From: an uncultured Rhodospirillales bacterium
GTDB lineage: Bacteria > Pseudomonadota > Alphaproteobacteria > ATCC43930 > CGMCC-115725
Direction: 5' to 3'
Length of the DNA: 64,000 bases
Assembly (NCBI GenBank): GCA_903822185.1
Contig: CAIJOA010000048.1
Span: 124,001-188,000 of the forward strand
Shown: piece by piece, positions 15,997-24,916 of the stretch
Layout of the letters: the number at the start of each line of letters is the position of its first letter
How positions within the stretch are numbered: the stretch's first letter is position 1
Position numbers and translations under genes: made by a program
The notes under the pieces: generated by a model
The model's input: the letters and a program-made list of their open reading frames with translations, nothing else
Database searches by the model: none
What the model was told of the DNA's origin: nothing

Positions 15997-17379
15997 TCAC
16001 GCCACGGGCGAGACGCGTTCCAAGACCTTACCGCCGGTCTCCGTCGCAAAGAGCGCGCATATAATTCCGCCGATAACGGCCGCCACGCCGAACATGACGA
16101 AGACCGCACCGAGCCCCGCTGCCGGCAGAATAATCCCGACCATGTAGGGACCGATCACCGAGGCAACGCGCAGCCAGGCCCCGGCGATGCCGCCGCCCAG
16201 CGCGCGCAGATGCGTCGGATAATTCTCGGCGGTGAACATGCCGAGCGAGATCGACACCGACGAAATGCAGGGCAAGCAGCAGCAGATCAGGATCAGCACC
16301 GTCTCGACGCTCATGCTCGGCGCGAACCACAACACGAATAGCGGAATGGATGCGAGCAACAGCGCCACGGTGAACCAAGGCTTGCGGCCGGTGCGATCGA
16401 CGAGAAAGGCAACCGCAATCGAGCCGCAGATGCTGATGCTCTGCGCGACGAAGCTGAAATTCAGCGCCTGCTGCACGCTGAGATGGAACTGCGTGCGATA
16501 CAACGACGGCAGCCAGCCCGTCATGCCGTAGCCGATGAAATAGGTGCAGAACCACAGGCCCCAGACCGTCAGGGTACGGCGCAGATAAATCCCTTTGAAC
16601 AGATCACCCACCCGCGTCTTTGCCTGTTGCGCGCGTGGCTCATCCGCCGGGATCGGCGGTAACGTGCCGCCATATTGTTTAGCGATCTTGCTTTCGATGT
16701 TGGTCAGAATCCGATCGGCTTCGACGAAGCGTCCACGGCTGGCGAGCCAGCGTGGCGATTCCGGAATCATCCAGCGCAGCGGCACCGTCATCAGCGCCGG
16801 GATCGTGCCGAGGATGAACATCCATCGCCAGCCGAGGCTGGGCACGACCCACACCGCCGCCAGCGATGCGCCCAAGATGCCGAAGGCGAAACCGAGCTGA
16901 AAGACGAGGGTGAATTTCGCGCGATGCTTCGCCTTGGCGAATTCATTGATATAGGCATGCATGACCGGCGTCTCGCCACCGAGGCCGATGCCTTGAACGA
17001 AGCGCAGCCAGAACAGCGCCGCGTAGCTATCGACAAAAATACAGCCGAGGCTGGTCAGCGAGAACAGCGTGATCGTGATGATCGCCGACGGGATACGTCC
17101 GATCTTTTCGCCCAGCCAGCCGAAGAACAGCGAACCAATGACCTGACCGGCGTAACCGATCGAGATCATGCCGCCGATATCTTGCGGCGATAATTTCCAG
17201 AGCGGAATGAGAACCGGCAGCACGTAGGCGATGGCGACGCCGTCGAAACCATCGAAAAACATCGCTGTGCCGACGACGCTGCGCATCCAGCTGTGCCAGC
17301 GCGAGATCGGCAACCGCTCGATTCGAGCAACGATGTGATAGTCGTGATCGGGCGCGTTAGCGCTCGCTGCATCCGTCAT
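15997..17379 (-). CDS. MFS transporter (aromatic-acid/metabolite symporter-like)
   Basis: A 460-residue inner-membrane carrier with about 12 hydrophobic segments. The first helix has FDGFDG, the helix 2-3 loop has GWLGEKIGR, and the PESPRWLASRGR stretch follows helix 6, all typical of the AAHS/sugar-porter branch of MFS. The charged pair in helix 1 (D..D) is often found in H+-coupled aromatic-acid carriers. It converges on the flavin monooxygenase unit with a 6-base gap. The substrate is unknown; an aromatic or short organic acid is the best guess from context. Confidence 0.88.
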   Translation of the reverse strand: MTDAASANAPDHDYHIVARIERLPISRWHSWMRSVVGTAMFFDGFDGVAIAYVLPVLIPLWKLSPQDIGGMISIGYAGQVIGSLFFGWLGEKIGRIPSAIITITLFSLTSLGCIFVDSYAALFWLRFVQGIGLGGETPVMHAYINEFAKAKHRAKFTLVFQLGFAFGILGASLAAVWVVPSLGWRWMFILGTIPALMTVPLRWMIPESPRWLASRGRFVEADRILTNIESKIAKQYGGTLPPIPADEPRAQQAKTRVGDLFKGIYLRRTLTVWGLWFCTYFIGYGMTGWLPSLYRTQFHLSVQQALNFSFVAQSISICGSIAVAFLVDRTGRKPWFTVALLLASIPLFVLWFAPSMSVETVLILICCCLPCISSVSISLGMFTAENYPTHLRALGGGIAGAWLRVASVIGPYMVGIILPAAGLGAVFVMFGVAAVIGGIICALFATETGGKVLERVSPVA

Positions 17380-17489
17380 GGAATCCCCCCAAGTAGCCGG
17401 CCTTGTCGAGCGGTTCCCCCAAGAACCGCCCGTGGCTGTTGACGATCAGCTTGCGCGAAAATTCCCCGGACTGCAAGCGGACCGGCCGG

Positions 17490-18158
17490 TTACGGCATCG
17501 GCAGCAGCGGCTTTTGCCCGGCAGGCAACTGCATGTCGAAGGTCGCGAGCAACACCGCCGTCCCGGCGTAATTGCCCATCAGCCCGACGAGGTTGATGAG
17601 ATTGCGCGGCCCAAATTGCTTCAAGGCACGAGCATAGGTCGCCGAGCTGACCTTCTTGGCCCGGAACATCTCGCGGCCCAGTTGAATGACGACCGCATCG
17701 GCCTCAACCACGCCGCGCAATGACTTGCGATGCTTGATGACGTCGATGGTCTTGGCCGGGACGCCGTTCTTCAGCCCTTCGCCTTCGTGCGCTGCCCATT
17801 CGAACTGGCTGTTGAATTCGCGCGCGGTGGTGAGGATGGCCAGTTCACGGACATGGCCGCCGAGGCCCGAATCCTCGCTGCGCAAATAGCGGTTTAGGCC
17901 GTTATTGAGTTCGGACAATTTGGGGCTGTGCAGCAGGATGCCGCCCGGCCCGCGCAGTCCTACCAGCGATCCACCCGACGGGGAATTCAGCGCATCGTAA
18001 ATCTTCTGTCCCGCCGGATCGAGATCGTCGCGTTTCGGCAACGGCAGCCGCGAGCCGGATTCCATATTCACGTCGCTGGACGCCGCCACGGCGTGCGGGA
18101 TCGAAAAACCGGCTATCGCAATGACCAGCGCACATACCGTCGATATCAAAACCTTCAT
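17490..18158 (-). CDS. exported carboxymuconolactone decarboxylase-family protein
   Basis: A 222-residue protein with a clear signal peptide (MKVLISTVCALVIAIAGFSIPHAVAA) followed by an AhpD/CMD-type helical domain (LAILTTAREFNSQFEWAAHE, then IDVIKHRKSL). The CxxC redox pair of AhpD is absent (EWAAHE), so peroxidase chemistry is unlikely; decarboxylase-like or unknown function in the periplasm. The frame extends to 18290, but ATG 18158 precedes the signal sequence and follows GGGGGAACG. Export of a CMD-family protein is unusual. The next gene upstream encodes another exported enzyme on the same strand. Confidence 0.83.
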   Translation of the reverse strand: MKVLISTVCALVIAIAGFSIPHAVAASSDVNMESGSRLPLPKRDDLDPAGQKIYDALNSPSGGSLVGLRGPGGILLHSPKLSELNNGLNRYLRSEDSGLGGHVRELAILTTAREFNSQFEWAAHEGEGLKNGVPAKTIDVIKHRKSLRGVVEADAVVIQLGREMFRAKKVSSATYARALKQFGPRNLINLVGLMGNYAGTAVLLATFDMQLPAGQKPLLPMP

Positions 18159-18223
18159 GACGTTCCCCCTGTTTTGATTGATTAGGGGAAGCATGCGCCG
18201 CCGGAGCGGCCTCGTCCAGAAGC

Positions 18224-19144
18224 CTAATGCTTGGCGAGGAAATCCCTGATGGCGGCCATCGTCGCCGTCGGCTGTTCTTCCATCAGCCAATGACCCGAAT
18301 TCGAAATGACCAGCTCGGTGACATCGGTCGCGACGAAGCGGACATCCGACGCCATCGCCGGGCCGAAGGATTTATCGGCGCCGATGGCAAGGATCGGCAT
18401 CGTCAGCTTACCCTTGGCGAGAAACGCCTGGTTGTCGATCGCGTCCTGCGAGAAGGCCGCAAACTGATTGAAGGCCGAGTGCATCGCGCCCGGTCGTGCA
18501 TAAAGCGCCGCATAATGCCGGCGCGTTTCTTCATCGATCGATTTCGGCGTCGCCGACAGTTCGTTCCAGAAACGGTCGAGATAAATCCGCTCGCGCCCCT
18601 TCACCAGCCGTTCGACATCGGGGCCGCGGAAATTGAAATGCCACAGGGCCGGGCTGCGAAGAATCTCGTCCCAGGGTCCGATGCCCGGCAACGGCGCATC
18701 CATGACAACCCAGCGCGTCACCCGATCCGGGTACTGCGCGACGAAGGCATAGCCGACCATATTGCCGATATCGTGCGTCACGACATCGGCCTTCTGAATT
18801 TTCAGCCGGTCGAGAATCTGCGCGACATCCTGCGCCTGGGTTTTCTTGTCGTATCCGGTTTCGGGATGCGACGAGAGTCCCATGCCGCGCAAATCCGGCA
18901 CGATGATCGTGTGATCGCGGACCAGGGAGGCGGCGAGCGGGGCCCACATATCGCCAGTATCGCCAAAGCCATGCAGCATCACGATCGTCGGACCCGTACC
19001 GCCGATGCGGACATGGATTGTCGCGCCGTTCGTTTTGATTTCTTCAATGTGAAAAGCGCGTGGGAATTCCTGAACCCGCGCGAAGGACGGCGCGGAAACC
19101 GCGAGCAGGCAACCCATTGCCACGAGTAGTTGTCGGATCATCAT
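18224..19144 (-). CDS. exported alpha/beta hydrolase with Asp nucleophile (epoxide hydrolase/dehalogenase-like)
   Basis: A 306-residue alpha/beta hydrolase with an N-terminal signal (about 1-22). The oxyanion-hole loop HGFGDTG is near residue 58. The nucleophile elbow reads VVTHDIGNMVG, placing Asp125 where esterases have Ser, as in epoxide hydrolases and haloacid/haloalkane dehalogenases. The catalytic His is in NSGHWLMEEQP. It is predicted to act in the periplasm on an epoxide or halogenated carbon. It lies upstream of the CMD-like gene (65-base gap). Confidence 0.87.
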   Translation of the reverse strand: MMIRQLLVAMGCLLAVSAPSFARVQEFPRAFHIEEIKTNGATIHVRIGGTGPTIVMLHGFGDTGDMWAPLAASLVRDHTIIVPDLRGMGLSSHPETGYDKKTQAQDVAQILDRLKIQKADVVTHDIGNMVGYAFVAQYPDRVTRWVVMDAPLPGIGPWDEILRSPALWHFNFRGPDVERLVKGRERIYLDRFWNELSATPKSIDEETRRHYAALYARPGAMHSAFNQFAAFSQDAIDNQAFLAKGKLTMPILAIGADKSFGPAMASDVRFVATDVTELVISNSGHWLMEEQPTATMAAIRDFLAKH

Positions 19145-19232
19145 GGCAATACCCCTTCAAGATTCGCGTGCGTTCCGGAGCATCATACCGAACGAGATCG
19201 GCATGTGCCCCGGAATTCGCAAGCGGATCGGA

Positions 19233-20168
19233 CTAGGGCGCCATTAGTGTCGCCGGATCGGGATTGCCTTTGATGAGCCCCTGATCGCGCGCGGCTTCGA
19301 TCCAGAATTTGAAACCATCGGGCTTCGCGTGAACGTCGAATTCTTCGGGGATCGGCACGGTCGCCGCGGCGGCGGGCGGCAACTTGGTGTATTTCGCCAT
19401 GCTGGCCCGGACCGAATCGAGATTGGCCGGGTTCTTCACATAGACCACACCTTCATCTAGCGAGGCGCGGAATTCTTTGATCGCCGCGGCGTTCTTGGTC
19501 GCCCAGTCGCGCGTTGCGGCATAGACGACGATCATGGCGCCCTTCGGCACGATGCTGGTCGGGTCACCGATGTCGTAACCGACCTTGCTGTCGAGAACGC
19601 GGCCATAGAACGGGTTGACCATGCCGACCGCATCGGCGAGGCCGGCTTTCAATGCGTCGCCCATCTGCGGGAACTGCAATTCGATCCATTCGACCTTGTG
19701 ATAGTCCGCGCCGCTGGCCTTGACCCAGTTGCGCATCATCACGTCGAAGCTGCCGCCGAAGCCGGGCACGCCGACTTTCTTACCGACGAGATCTTTTGGT
19801 CCTTTGATGCCGCTGTCATTGCGGGCAAGCATGCCGGCAGCATGAGGCGGGAATGGCAGCACCGTCGCACCGGCGATGACGACGAGATCGAGTCCCTGCT
19901 CATGCGCCTGCAGCACGACCGGCGGCGTCGGCACGCCGATCTGCGCCGAGCCCGACGCCAGCGCCGCCGAGATCACCGACCCGTTCTGCGCGATCGACAG
20001 ATCGACATCGAGCCCGTGCTTGTCGAAAATGCCCTGGTCCTTCGCGACGAAGGACGGGACGAAGTCGCCGCCAGGAATATAAAGAAGATTGATCTTGATC
20101 GCGGCCATCGCGGGCAGACTGCTGGCGATGATGGCGCTGGCGATGATCGCCGCAAATTGACGCTGCAT
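19233..20168 (-). CDS. ABC-type solute-binding protein, NMT1/THI5-like, without cognate transporter
   Basis: A 311-residue exported binding protein: signal peptide about 1-22, then the NMT1-type opening INLLYIPGGDFVPSFVAKDQGIFDKHGLDVDL and the DLVGKKVGVPGFGG segment. The family binds sulfonates, thiamine precursors, taurine, nitrate or aromatic acids in the periplasm. No ABC ATPase or permease lies within this window next to it, so its partner is missing or elsewhere. The next upstream gene (5-FTHF cyclo-ligase) is 86 bases away on the same strand. Confidence 0.87.
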   Translation of the reverse strand: MQRQFAAIIASAIIASSLPAMAAIKINLLYIPGGDFVPSFVAKDQGIFDKHGLDVDLSIAQNGSVISAALASGSAQIGVPTPPVVLQAHEQGLDLVVIAGATVLPFPPHAAGMLARNDSGIKGPKDLVGKKVGVPGFGGSFDVMMRNWVKASGADYHKVEWIELQFPQMGDALKAGLADAVGMVNPFYGRVLDSKVGYDIGDPTSIVPKGAMIVVYAATRDWATKNAAAIKEFRASLDEGVVYVKNPANLDSVRASMAKYTKLPPAAAATVPIPEEFDVHAKPDGFKFWIEAARDQGLIKGNPDPATLMAP

Positions 20169-20254
20169 GGCTTTCCTTCCCCTGTTTGAATTTTATGACG
20201 CGTTCCTGTGACCACTATGGCATTGGTCCGCCGGCGAAAGCTACGCCCGAAAGG

Positions 20255-20821
20255 CTAAGTTTGGGACGCTTCCGTCACGATGCGATCCATCGTGATGTCA
20301 TGCGGCAAGGGATAGATCGTCGGCAGGCGGCCGATTTCGAAGCCAACCCCTATGCAAAGTGGTTTCGGTTCGCTGACCGCCAACGTCCGGTCGTAGAAGC
20401 CACCGCCATAACCGAGGCGATAGCCGGCATCGTCGAAACCGACGACCGGGACGATCAGGATCGACGGATAGACCGGCACACCCTCTGCAGGATAAGGGAT
20501 GTCATAGACGCCGGACGCCATTGGCGTGTCGCGGGTCCAGGTGCGGAATTCCAGCGGTTGGCCTTTGCCGAGGACAACCGGCAGGGCGATGCAGTGGCCT
20601 TGCGCGATTAAGCGATCGAACAGGCTGACGATGTTGTATTCGCGGCGGAACGGCCAGTAGGCACCGATGAGCGTCGGTACGCACACCGACAAAATTGTTC
20701 CGAGTTTTTCGTCGATTGCTGAGCAGGCGGCTTTATGAGTATCGGGCGACATCGCCATGCGCGCGGCGATGAGTTCGGCACGCGTGACCTTACGCCAAGC
20801 CATCACTTCGGGACGGTTCAT
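20255..20821 (-). CDS. 5-formyltetrahydrofolate cyclo-ligase
   Basis: A 188-residue protein of the 5-FTHF cyclo-ligase family, which uses ATP to turn 5-formyl-THF into 5,10-methenyl-THF in the cytoplasm. The signature GYGGGFYDRTL is in the C-terminal third, and the N-terminal WRKVTRAELIAARMAM provides the basic ATP-phosphate region, somewhat worn compared with the usual KxxLR. It lies downstream of formate-THF ligase on the same strand, separated by a palindromic repeat, and both feed the same folate pool. Confidence 0.92.
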   Translation of the reverse strand: MNRPEVMAWRKVTRAELIAARMAMSPDTHKAACSAIDEKLGTILSVCVPTLIGAYWPFRREYNIVSLFDRLIAQGHCIALPVVLGKGQPLEFRTWTRDTPMASGVYDIPYPAEGVPVYPSILIVPVVGFDDAGYRLGYGGGFYDRTLAVSEPKPLCIGVGFEIGRLPTIYPLPHDITMDRIVTEASQT

Positions 20822-20843
20822 CTGCCTACGCCATAACTTCAGT

Positions 20844-20936
20844 CGTCATTCCCGCGCCCTTCGACCTCGCTCAGGAGCGGGAATCCAGAACCAGCGCGAT
20901 GCTGCTAGATGGACCCCCGCTTTCGCGGGGGTGACG
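20844..20936. repeat. bipartite palindromic repeat, family 2, forward copy
   Basis: CGTCATTCCCGCG...GAGCGGGAATCC, a spacer, then GGACCCCCGCTTTCGCGGGG with GTGACG. It fills most of the gap between formate-THF ligase and the cyclo-ligase and is the reverse-orientation counterpart of 12482-12556. Its first hairpin is less perfect than in that copy. Confidence 0.85.
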
Positions 20937-20961
20937 ATGAAAGGAACGTAGGCGTCGAGAA

Positions 20962-22656
20962 TCACGACAGGCCGATGATCTGGCCCGCTTCGTTGACGAA
21001 CATATTTTCGGCTGAGGGTACGCGCGGCAGGCCCGGCATGGTCATGATGTCGCCGCAGATGGCGACGATGAATTCGGCGCCTGCCGAGAGGCGAACCTCG
21101 CGCACCGGCAAGGCGAAGCCCGAGGGTGCGCCGAAGAGATCGCCGTTGGCCGAGAAGCTGTATTGCGTCTTGGCCATGCAGACCGGCAGGTCGCGGAAGC
21201 CCAGTTTCTCGAATTCGGCGAGACGATCGACCACGGCCTTCGGTGCTTCGACCGAGCCGGCGCGATAGATTTCGGTGGCAACAGTTTTGATCTTGTCGAG
21301 CAGCGGCATATCATCGGGATAGAGCGGCTTGTAGCTCGCCTTGCCTTCGTCGATACCGGCCGCGACGACGCGGGCCAATTCTTCCGCACCTTTGCCGCCT
21401 TCGGCGAAGTGGGTGCAGACGACGGCCTTGACGCCCTGCGCCTTGCAGCCATCGACGATGGCGGCAAGTTCCGCCTCCGTATCGGTACCGAAGCGGTTGA
21501 TACAGACGACCGCCGGCACGCCGAACTTGGCGATGTTTTCGAGATGGCGCTGCAGATTGACGAGGCCCTTCGACACGGCCGCAACGTCCGGCGTACCGAG
21601 ATTGGCGCGTGCGATGCCGCCATGGAATTTAAGCGCGCGAACGGTGGCGACGACTACCGCCATATCGGGCTTCAAATCGGCTTTGCGGCATTTGATGTCG
21701 AAGAACTTTTCCGCGCCGAGATCGGCGCCGAAGCCGGCTTCGGTCACGACATAATCAGCAAGCTTCAGCGCGAGCTTCGTCGCCGTCACCGAGTTGCAGC
21801 CATGGGCGATGTTGGCGAACGGACCGCCATGAATGAAGGCCGGATTGTTCTCAAGGGTTTGGACGAGGTTCGGCTTGATCGCGTCTTTCAGCACCGCCGT
21901 CATCGCGCCGTCGGCCTTCAATTGCTTGGCGCGGACAGGCTGCCGGTCGCGGGTCTGGGCGACGATGATATTGCCAATGCGCCGCTGCAGATCCTCGATC
22001 GAGGTGGCGAGGCAGAGGATCGCCATGATCTCGGACGCCACGGTGATGTCGAACCCGTCTTCGCGCGGGAAACCGTTCGCGACGCCGCCCAGTGAATCGA
22101 CGATTTGGCGCAGCGCGCGGTCGTTCATATCCATGCAGCGGCGCCAGGTGATGCGGCGCGGATCGATACTGAGTTCATTGCCCCAATAGACGTGATTGTC
22201 GATCATCGCCGCGAGCAGGTTGTTGGCGATGCCGATGGCGTGGAAGTCGCCGGTGAAATGCAGATTGATGTCGTCCATCGGCACGACCTGGGAATAGCCG
22301 CCGCCCGCCGCGCCGCCCTTCATGCCGAAGCAAGGACCAAGGCTGGGTTCGCGCAAGCATATCATCGCCTTCTTGCCGATGCGGTTGAGCGCATCGCCGA
22401 GCCCGACCGTCGTCGTGGTCTTGCCCTCGCCCGCCGGTGTCGGGTTGATCGCGGTAACAAGGATGAGCTTGCCGTCGGATTTGGTCGCCAGGGTTTCTTT
22501 GACGAAGCTCATATCGATCTTAGCCTTGTAGTGGCCGTAGGGTTCGACATGCTCGGCCGCGATGCCGAGGCGATCGCGCGCGAGTTCGACAATCGGACGC
22601 AGCTTCCCGGCCTGCGCAATTTCCCAATCCGTTTTCGGCTTTGCGGCTTCGCTCAT
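20962..22656 (-). CDS. fhs: formate--tetrahydrofolate ligase
   Basis: A 564-residue formyltetrahydrofolate synthetase (family about 555-560) that makes 10-formyl-THF from formate, THF and ATP. The P-loop [14 protein letters not shown] (about residues 72-85), the glycine-rich [19 protein letters not shown], the conserved [10 protein letters not shown] segment and the C-terminal [11 protein letters not shown] are all intact. It supplies one-carbon units for purines and serine or allows formate recycling. With the cyclo-ligase downstream and the gcv operon 10 kb away, it is part of a folate one-carbon group. Two NMT1-type binding protein genes lie directly upstream. Confidence 0.96.
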   Translation of the reverse strand: MSEAAKPKTDWEIAQAGKLRPIVELARDRLGIAAEHVEPYGHYKAKIDMSFVKETLATKSDGKLILVTAINPTPAGEGKTTTTVGLGDALNRIGKKAMICLREPSLGPCFGMKGGAAGGGYSQVVPMDDINLHFTGDFHAIGIANNLLAAMIDNHVYWGNELSIDPRRITWRRCMDMNDRALRQIVDSLGGVANGFPREDGFDITVASEIMAILCLATSIEDLQRRIGNIIVAQTRDRQPVRAKQLKADGAMTAVLKDAIKPNLVQTLENNPAFIHGGPFANIAHGCNSVTATKLALKLADYVVTEAGFGADLGAEKFFDIKCRKADLKPDMAVVVATVRALKFHGGIARANLGTPDVAAVSKGLVNLQRHLENIAKFGVPAVVCINRFGTDTEAELAAIVDGCKAQGVKAVVCTHFAEGGKGAEELARVVAAGIDEGKASYKPLYPDDMPLLDKIKTVATEIYRAGSVEAPKAVVDRLAEFEKLGFRDLPVCMAKTQYSFSANGDLFGAPSGFALPVREVRLSAGAEFIVAICGDIMTMPGLPRVPSAENMFVNEAGQIIGLS

Positions 22657-22700
22657 GTTCTATCCCCGTTTTGTCGATGGCATATCGAACTGGCCAAATA

Positions 22701-22727
22701 CGCCGGCGTCAACCACAAACGCCGGCG
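22701..22727 (-). terminator. possible transcription stop after the binding-protein gene
   Basis: A perfect 9-bp inverted repeat (CGCCGGCGT / ACGCCGGCG) with a 9-base loop, eight bases past the stop of the gene ending at 22735 and before fhs. The tract following on the minus strand is only mildly T-rich, so termination may be partial. Confidence 0.5.
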
Positions 22728-22734
22728 AGAATTT

Positions 22735-23736
22735 CTACTGCAGCCGTTTGACCGCCTCCTGCGCAAGCGTGAGATCGGCATAGGCCGCGACATCCAGATC
22801 GGCCTTGGCGAGTCCCAATTCCTTTTGCGCATGAATATTCGCGGCGATGGCCTTGAGGTCCGGCTGGCCGTCGAGCGATTGGTAATTGTCCTTATGGGTG
22901 AAGATATAAGCGTCAAGCCGTTCCGCCGGCTGTTTCGTCGCCGCAGCGACGCGCTTCACCGCCTCGGCATGGTTGGCGGGGTCCCAGGCCCAGCGCAGGG
23001 TGCGGATATAATCCTCGACCAGATCGACCATCGCGGCCCGGTTCTTTTCGAGATAGCCCGTCCGCGCCGTCCAGAAAGTCAGCCCCACCGGTCCCATCGC
23101 ATCCGCCGTCGGGAAAAGCTCGCGCGCCTTCGATTGAAGTTCGGCGTCTTCGACGAAGGGTTCGATCGAGACGATGAAATCGACTTTGCGTTCCAACAGC
23201 ACCGATTTCATGTTCGGGAACGCCGCTTCGACCGTGGTGAAGTCGCGCTTGTCGCTGAGGCCATGTTTGAAGAACATCGACTTGGCAACCATATCGAGTG
23301 CGCCGCCGATCGCGTTGGTCGCGATGACCTTGCCCTTCAAATCCTCGATCTTTTTCACCGGGCCGTCTTTCAGCACCATGTAGCTGGTGCCGCCATAGCC
23401 GGGCACGCCCAGTTGCACCTCGTCGGCAATGACACGGATATCCTTCATGCCGGCGTTTTCAACCGCAACGCTGAGCGTCGAGAAGCCCAGCGAGGCGATG
23501 TCGATCTGGTCGGCCTGCAGCGCGGTGATCTGAACCGGCGAGCCTTGGAATGTGACCGGCTCCAGCACGTAGGACTGACCGGCGTGTTTGGCGATGTCGG
23601 GCGTACCGAAGATCACCGGCACCAGCGACGATGGTGCCGGGACGATTCCGAGGCGGATTTTGACCGGATCGGCGACGGCACTGCCGCACGCGACGAGCAG
23701 CATGGCCAGAGCGGCCGTCAGTTTCCCCATAGACAT
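22735..23736 (-). CDS. NMT1-type solute-binding protein, tandem copy 2
   Basis: A 333-residue exported binding protein. The signal peptide (about 1-22, ending AVA) leads into DPVKIRLGIVPAPSSLVPVIF. Shared landmarks with its neighbours at 23749-24768 and 27249-28247 are FQGSPVQITALQADQIDIAS, VENAGMKDIRVIADE, VKKIEDLKGKVIATNAIGG and AFPNMKSVLLERKVDF. The three are clear paralogues. No ABC permease or ATPase accompanies them. It starts 12 bases after the upstream copy. The ligand is unknown; a short sulfonate or aromatic acid is typical of the family. Confidence 0.87.
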   Translation of the reverse strand: MSMGKLTAALAMLLVACGSAVADPVKIRLGIVPAPSSLVPVIFGTPDIAKHAGQSYVLEPVTFQGSPVQITALQADQIDIASLGFSTLSVAVENAGMKDIRVIADEVQLGVPGYGGTSYMVLKDGPVKKIEDLKGKVIATNAIGGALDMVAKSMFFKHGLSDKRDFTTVEAAFPNMKSVLLERKVDFIVSIEPFVEDAELQSKARELFPTADAMGPVGLTFWTARTGYLEKNRAAMVDLVEDYIRTLRWAWDPANHAEAVKRVAAATKQPAERLDAYIFTHKDNYQSLDGQPDLKAIAANIHAQKELGLAKADLDVAAYADLTLAQEAVKRLQ

Positions 23737-23748
23737 TGAGCTTTCCTT

Positions 23749-24768
23749 TTATTTGAGACGCGCCGACGCCTCTTTGATGAGCGCCAGCCCGTCATGCTGC
23801 CGGGCATCGAGATCGGCCTTGATGAGGCCCAGCTCTCGCTGCGAATGGACGTTGCGCGATACCGCGTCGATATCGGTGAGGCCGTTCGGGTCGCGATAAT
23901 TGTCCGCCTTGGTGAAGAGCCAATCCTGCATTGTCGCCACCGGCACCTTGGTGAAATCCGAGACGACCTTCACCGCCGCGTCGTGATTGGCCGGATCGAG
24001 ATACCAATGGATCGAGCGCACGTAATCTTCGAGCAGATCGACCATCACTGCGCGGTTCTTGTCGAGGAACGGCTGGCGCGCGACCCAGAACGAGAGTCCG
24101 ACATGACCCATCGCCTCGTTGGTGGTGAAGAACGTGCGCGTGTTGGCGATGAATTCCGGATCGCGCGACCAGGGCAAGGTCGAGGGCACCAGATCGGCCT
24201 TATGTTCCATCAGCACCGACTTCATGTTCGGAAAGGCGATTTCGATGACGCTGAAGTCGCGCTTATCGATCATCCCACGTTTCAGCATCATCGCCTTCAT
24301 GATCATATCGAGGCCGCCGCCGATGCCGTTCGTGACCAGCACCTTGCCCTTCAAATCCTCGACGCGTTTGATCGGCGAATCCTTGAGGACCGCGAAATCG
24401 GCGGTGCCGTAGCCGGGAATGCCCCATTGGATTTCGTCGGCGATGATTTTGAGGTCGGCCATGCCGGCGTTTTCGACGGCGATGCTGAAGGACGAAAAGC
24501 CGAGCGCGGCGATATCGATCTCGCCGCTTTGCTGCGCCGTGATCTGGAGCGGCGAGCCTTGGAAATGGATCGCCTCGACCGTGTAGGAGATGCCGTTATG
24601 CTTGGCGATGCCCTCCTTGGGGAAAAGGATCGGCACCAGCGAGGCCGGGGCCGCTACCCAACCCATGCGGATTTTGACCGGATCGGCCTTGGCCATCGGC
24701 GCTAAAGCCAGGGCGACCGCCAAGGCTCCGCCCAGAATCGATGTCCCCAAAATGGATGTCGAAGGCAT
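23749..24768 (-). CDS. NMT1-type solute-binding protein, tandem copy 1
   Basis: A 339-residue paralogue of the next gene. Signal peptide about 1-28 (ALAPMAKA), then DPVKIRMGWVAAPASLVPILF. It shares FQGSPLQITAQQSGEIDIAALGFSSFSIAVENAGM and the GKVLVTNGIGGGLDMI hinge region with copy 2. It heads a minus-strand run, copy 1, copy 2, then fhs, and is divergent from the PadR gene, so its promoter region adjoins the PadR operator at 24872-24889. That placement makes it a possible PadR target as well. Confidence 0.87.
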   Translation of the reverse strand: MPSTSILGTSILGGALAVALALAPMAKADPVKIRMGWVAAPASLVPILFPKEGIAKHNGISYTVEAIHFQGSPLQITAQQSGEIDIAALGFSSFSIAVENAGMADLKIIADEIQWGIPGYGTADFAVLKDSPIKRVEDLKGKVLVTNGIGGGLDMIMKAMMLKRGMIDKRDFSVIEIAFPNMKSVLMEHKADLVPSTLPWSRDPEFIANTRTFFTTNEAMGHVGLSFWVARQPFLDKNRAVMVDLLEDYVRSIHWYLDPANHDAAVKVVSDFTKVPVATMQDWLFTKADNYRDPNGLTDIDAVSRNVHSQRELGLIKADLDARQHDGLALIKEASARLK

Positions 24769-24852
24769 GCTGAAAACCCTCCCTGTTCGTCTTTTTGCTT
24801 ATCGCCACCCTATCACAGGGAGGCCCCCTAGAAAGAATCTTCAGAAAGACCC

Positions 24853-24880
24853 TTGACTCTTTCATCGAAAAACATATCTT
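24853..24880 (+). promoter_or_regulatory. promoter of the PadR gene
   Basis: TTGACT (24853-24858), a 16-base spacer, TATCTT (24875-24880). The -10 box lies inside the inverted repeat at 24872-24889, so repressor binding would block RNA polymerase. Confidence 0.6.
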
Positions 24881-24889
24881 ACGATATGT
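24872..24889. promoter_or_regulatory. putative PadR operator
   Basis: A perfect 7-bp inverted repeat, ACATATC-TTAC-GATATGT, directly upstream of a PadR-family gene and covering its -10 box. It strongly resembles the AT-rich dyads bound by PadR repressors, and autoregulation is inferred. Confidence 0.7.
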
Positions 24890-24916
24890 CGTTAGCAAAA
24901 AGGAGTACGACATTTA

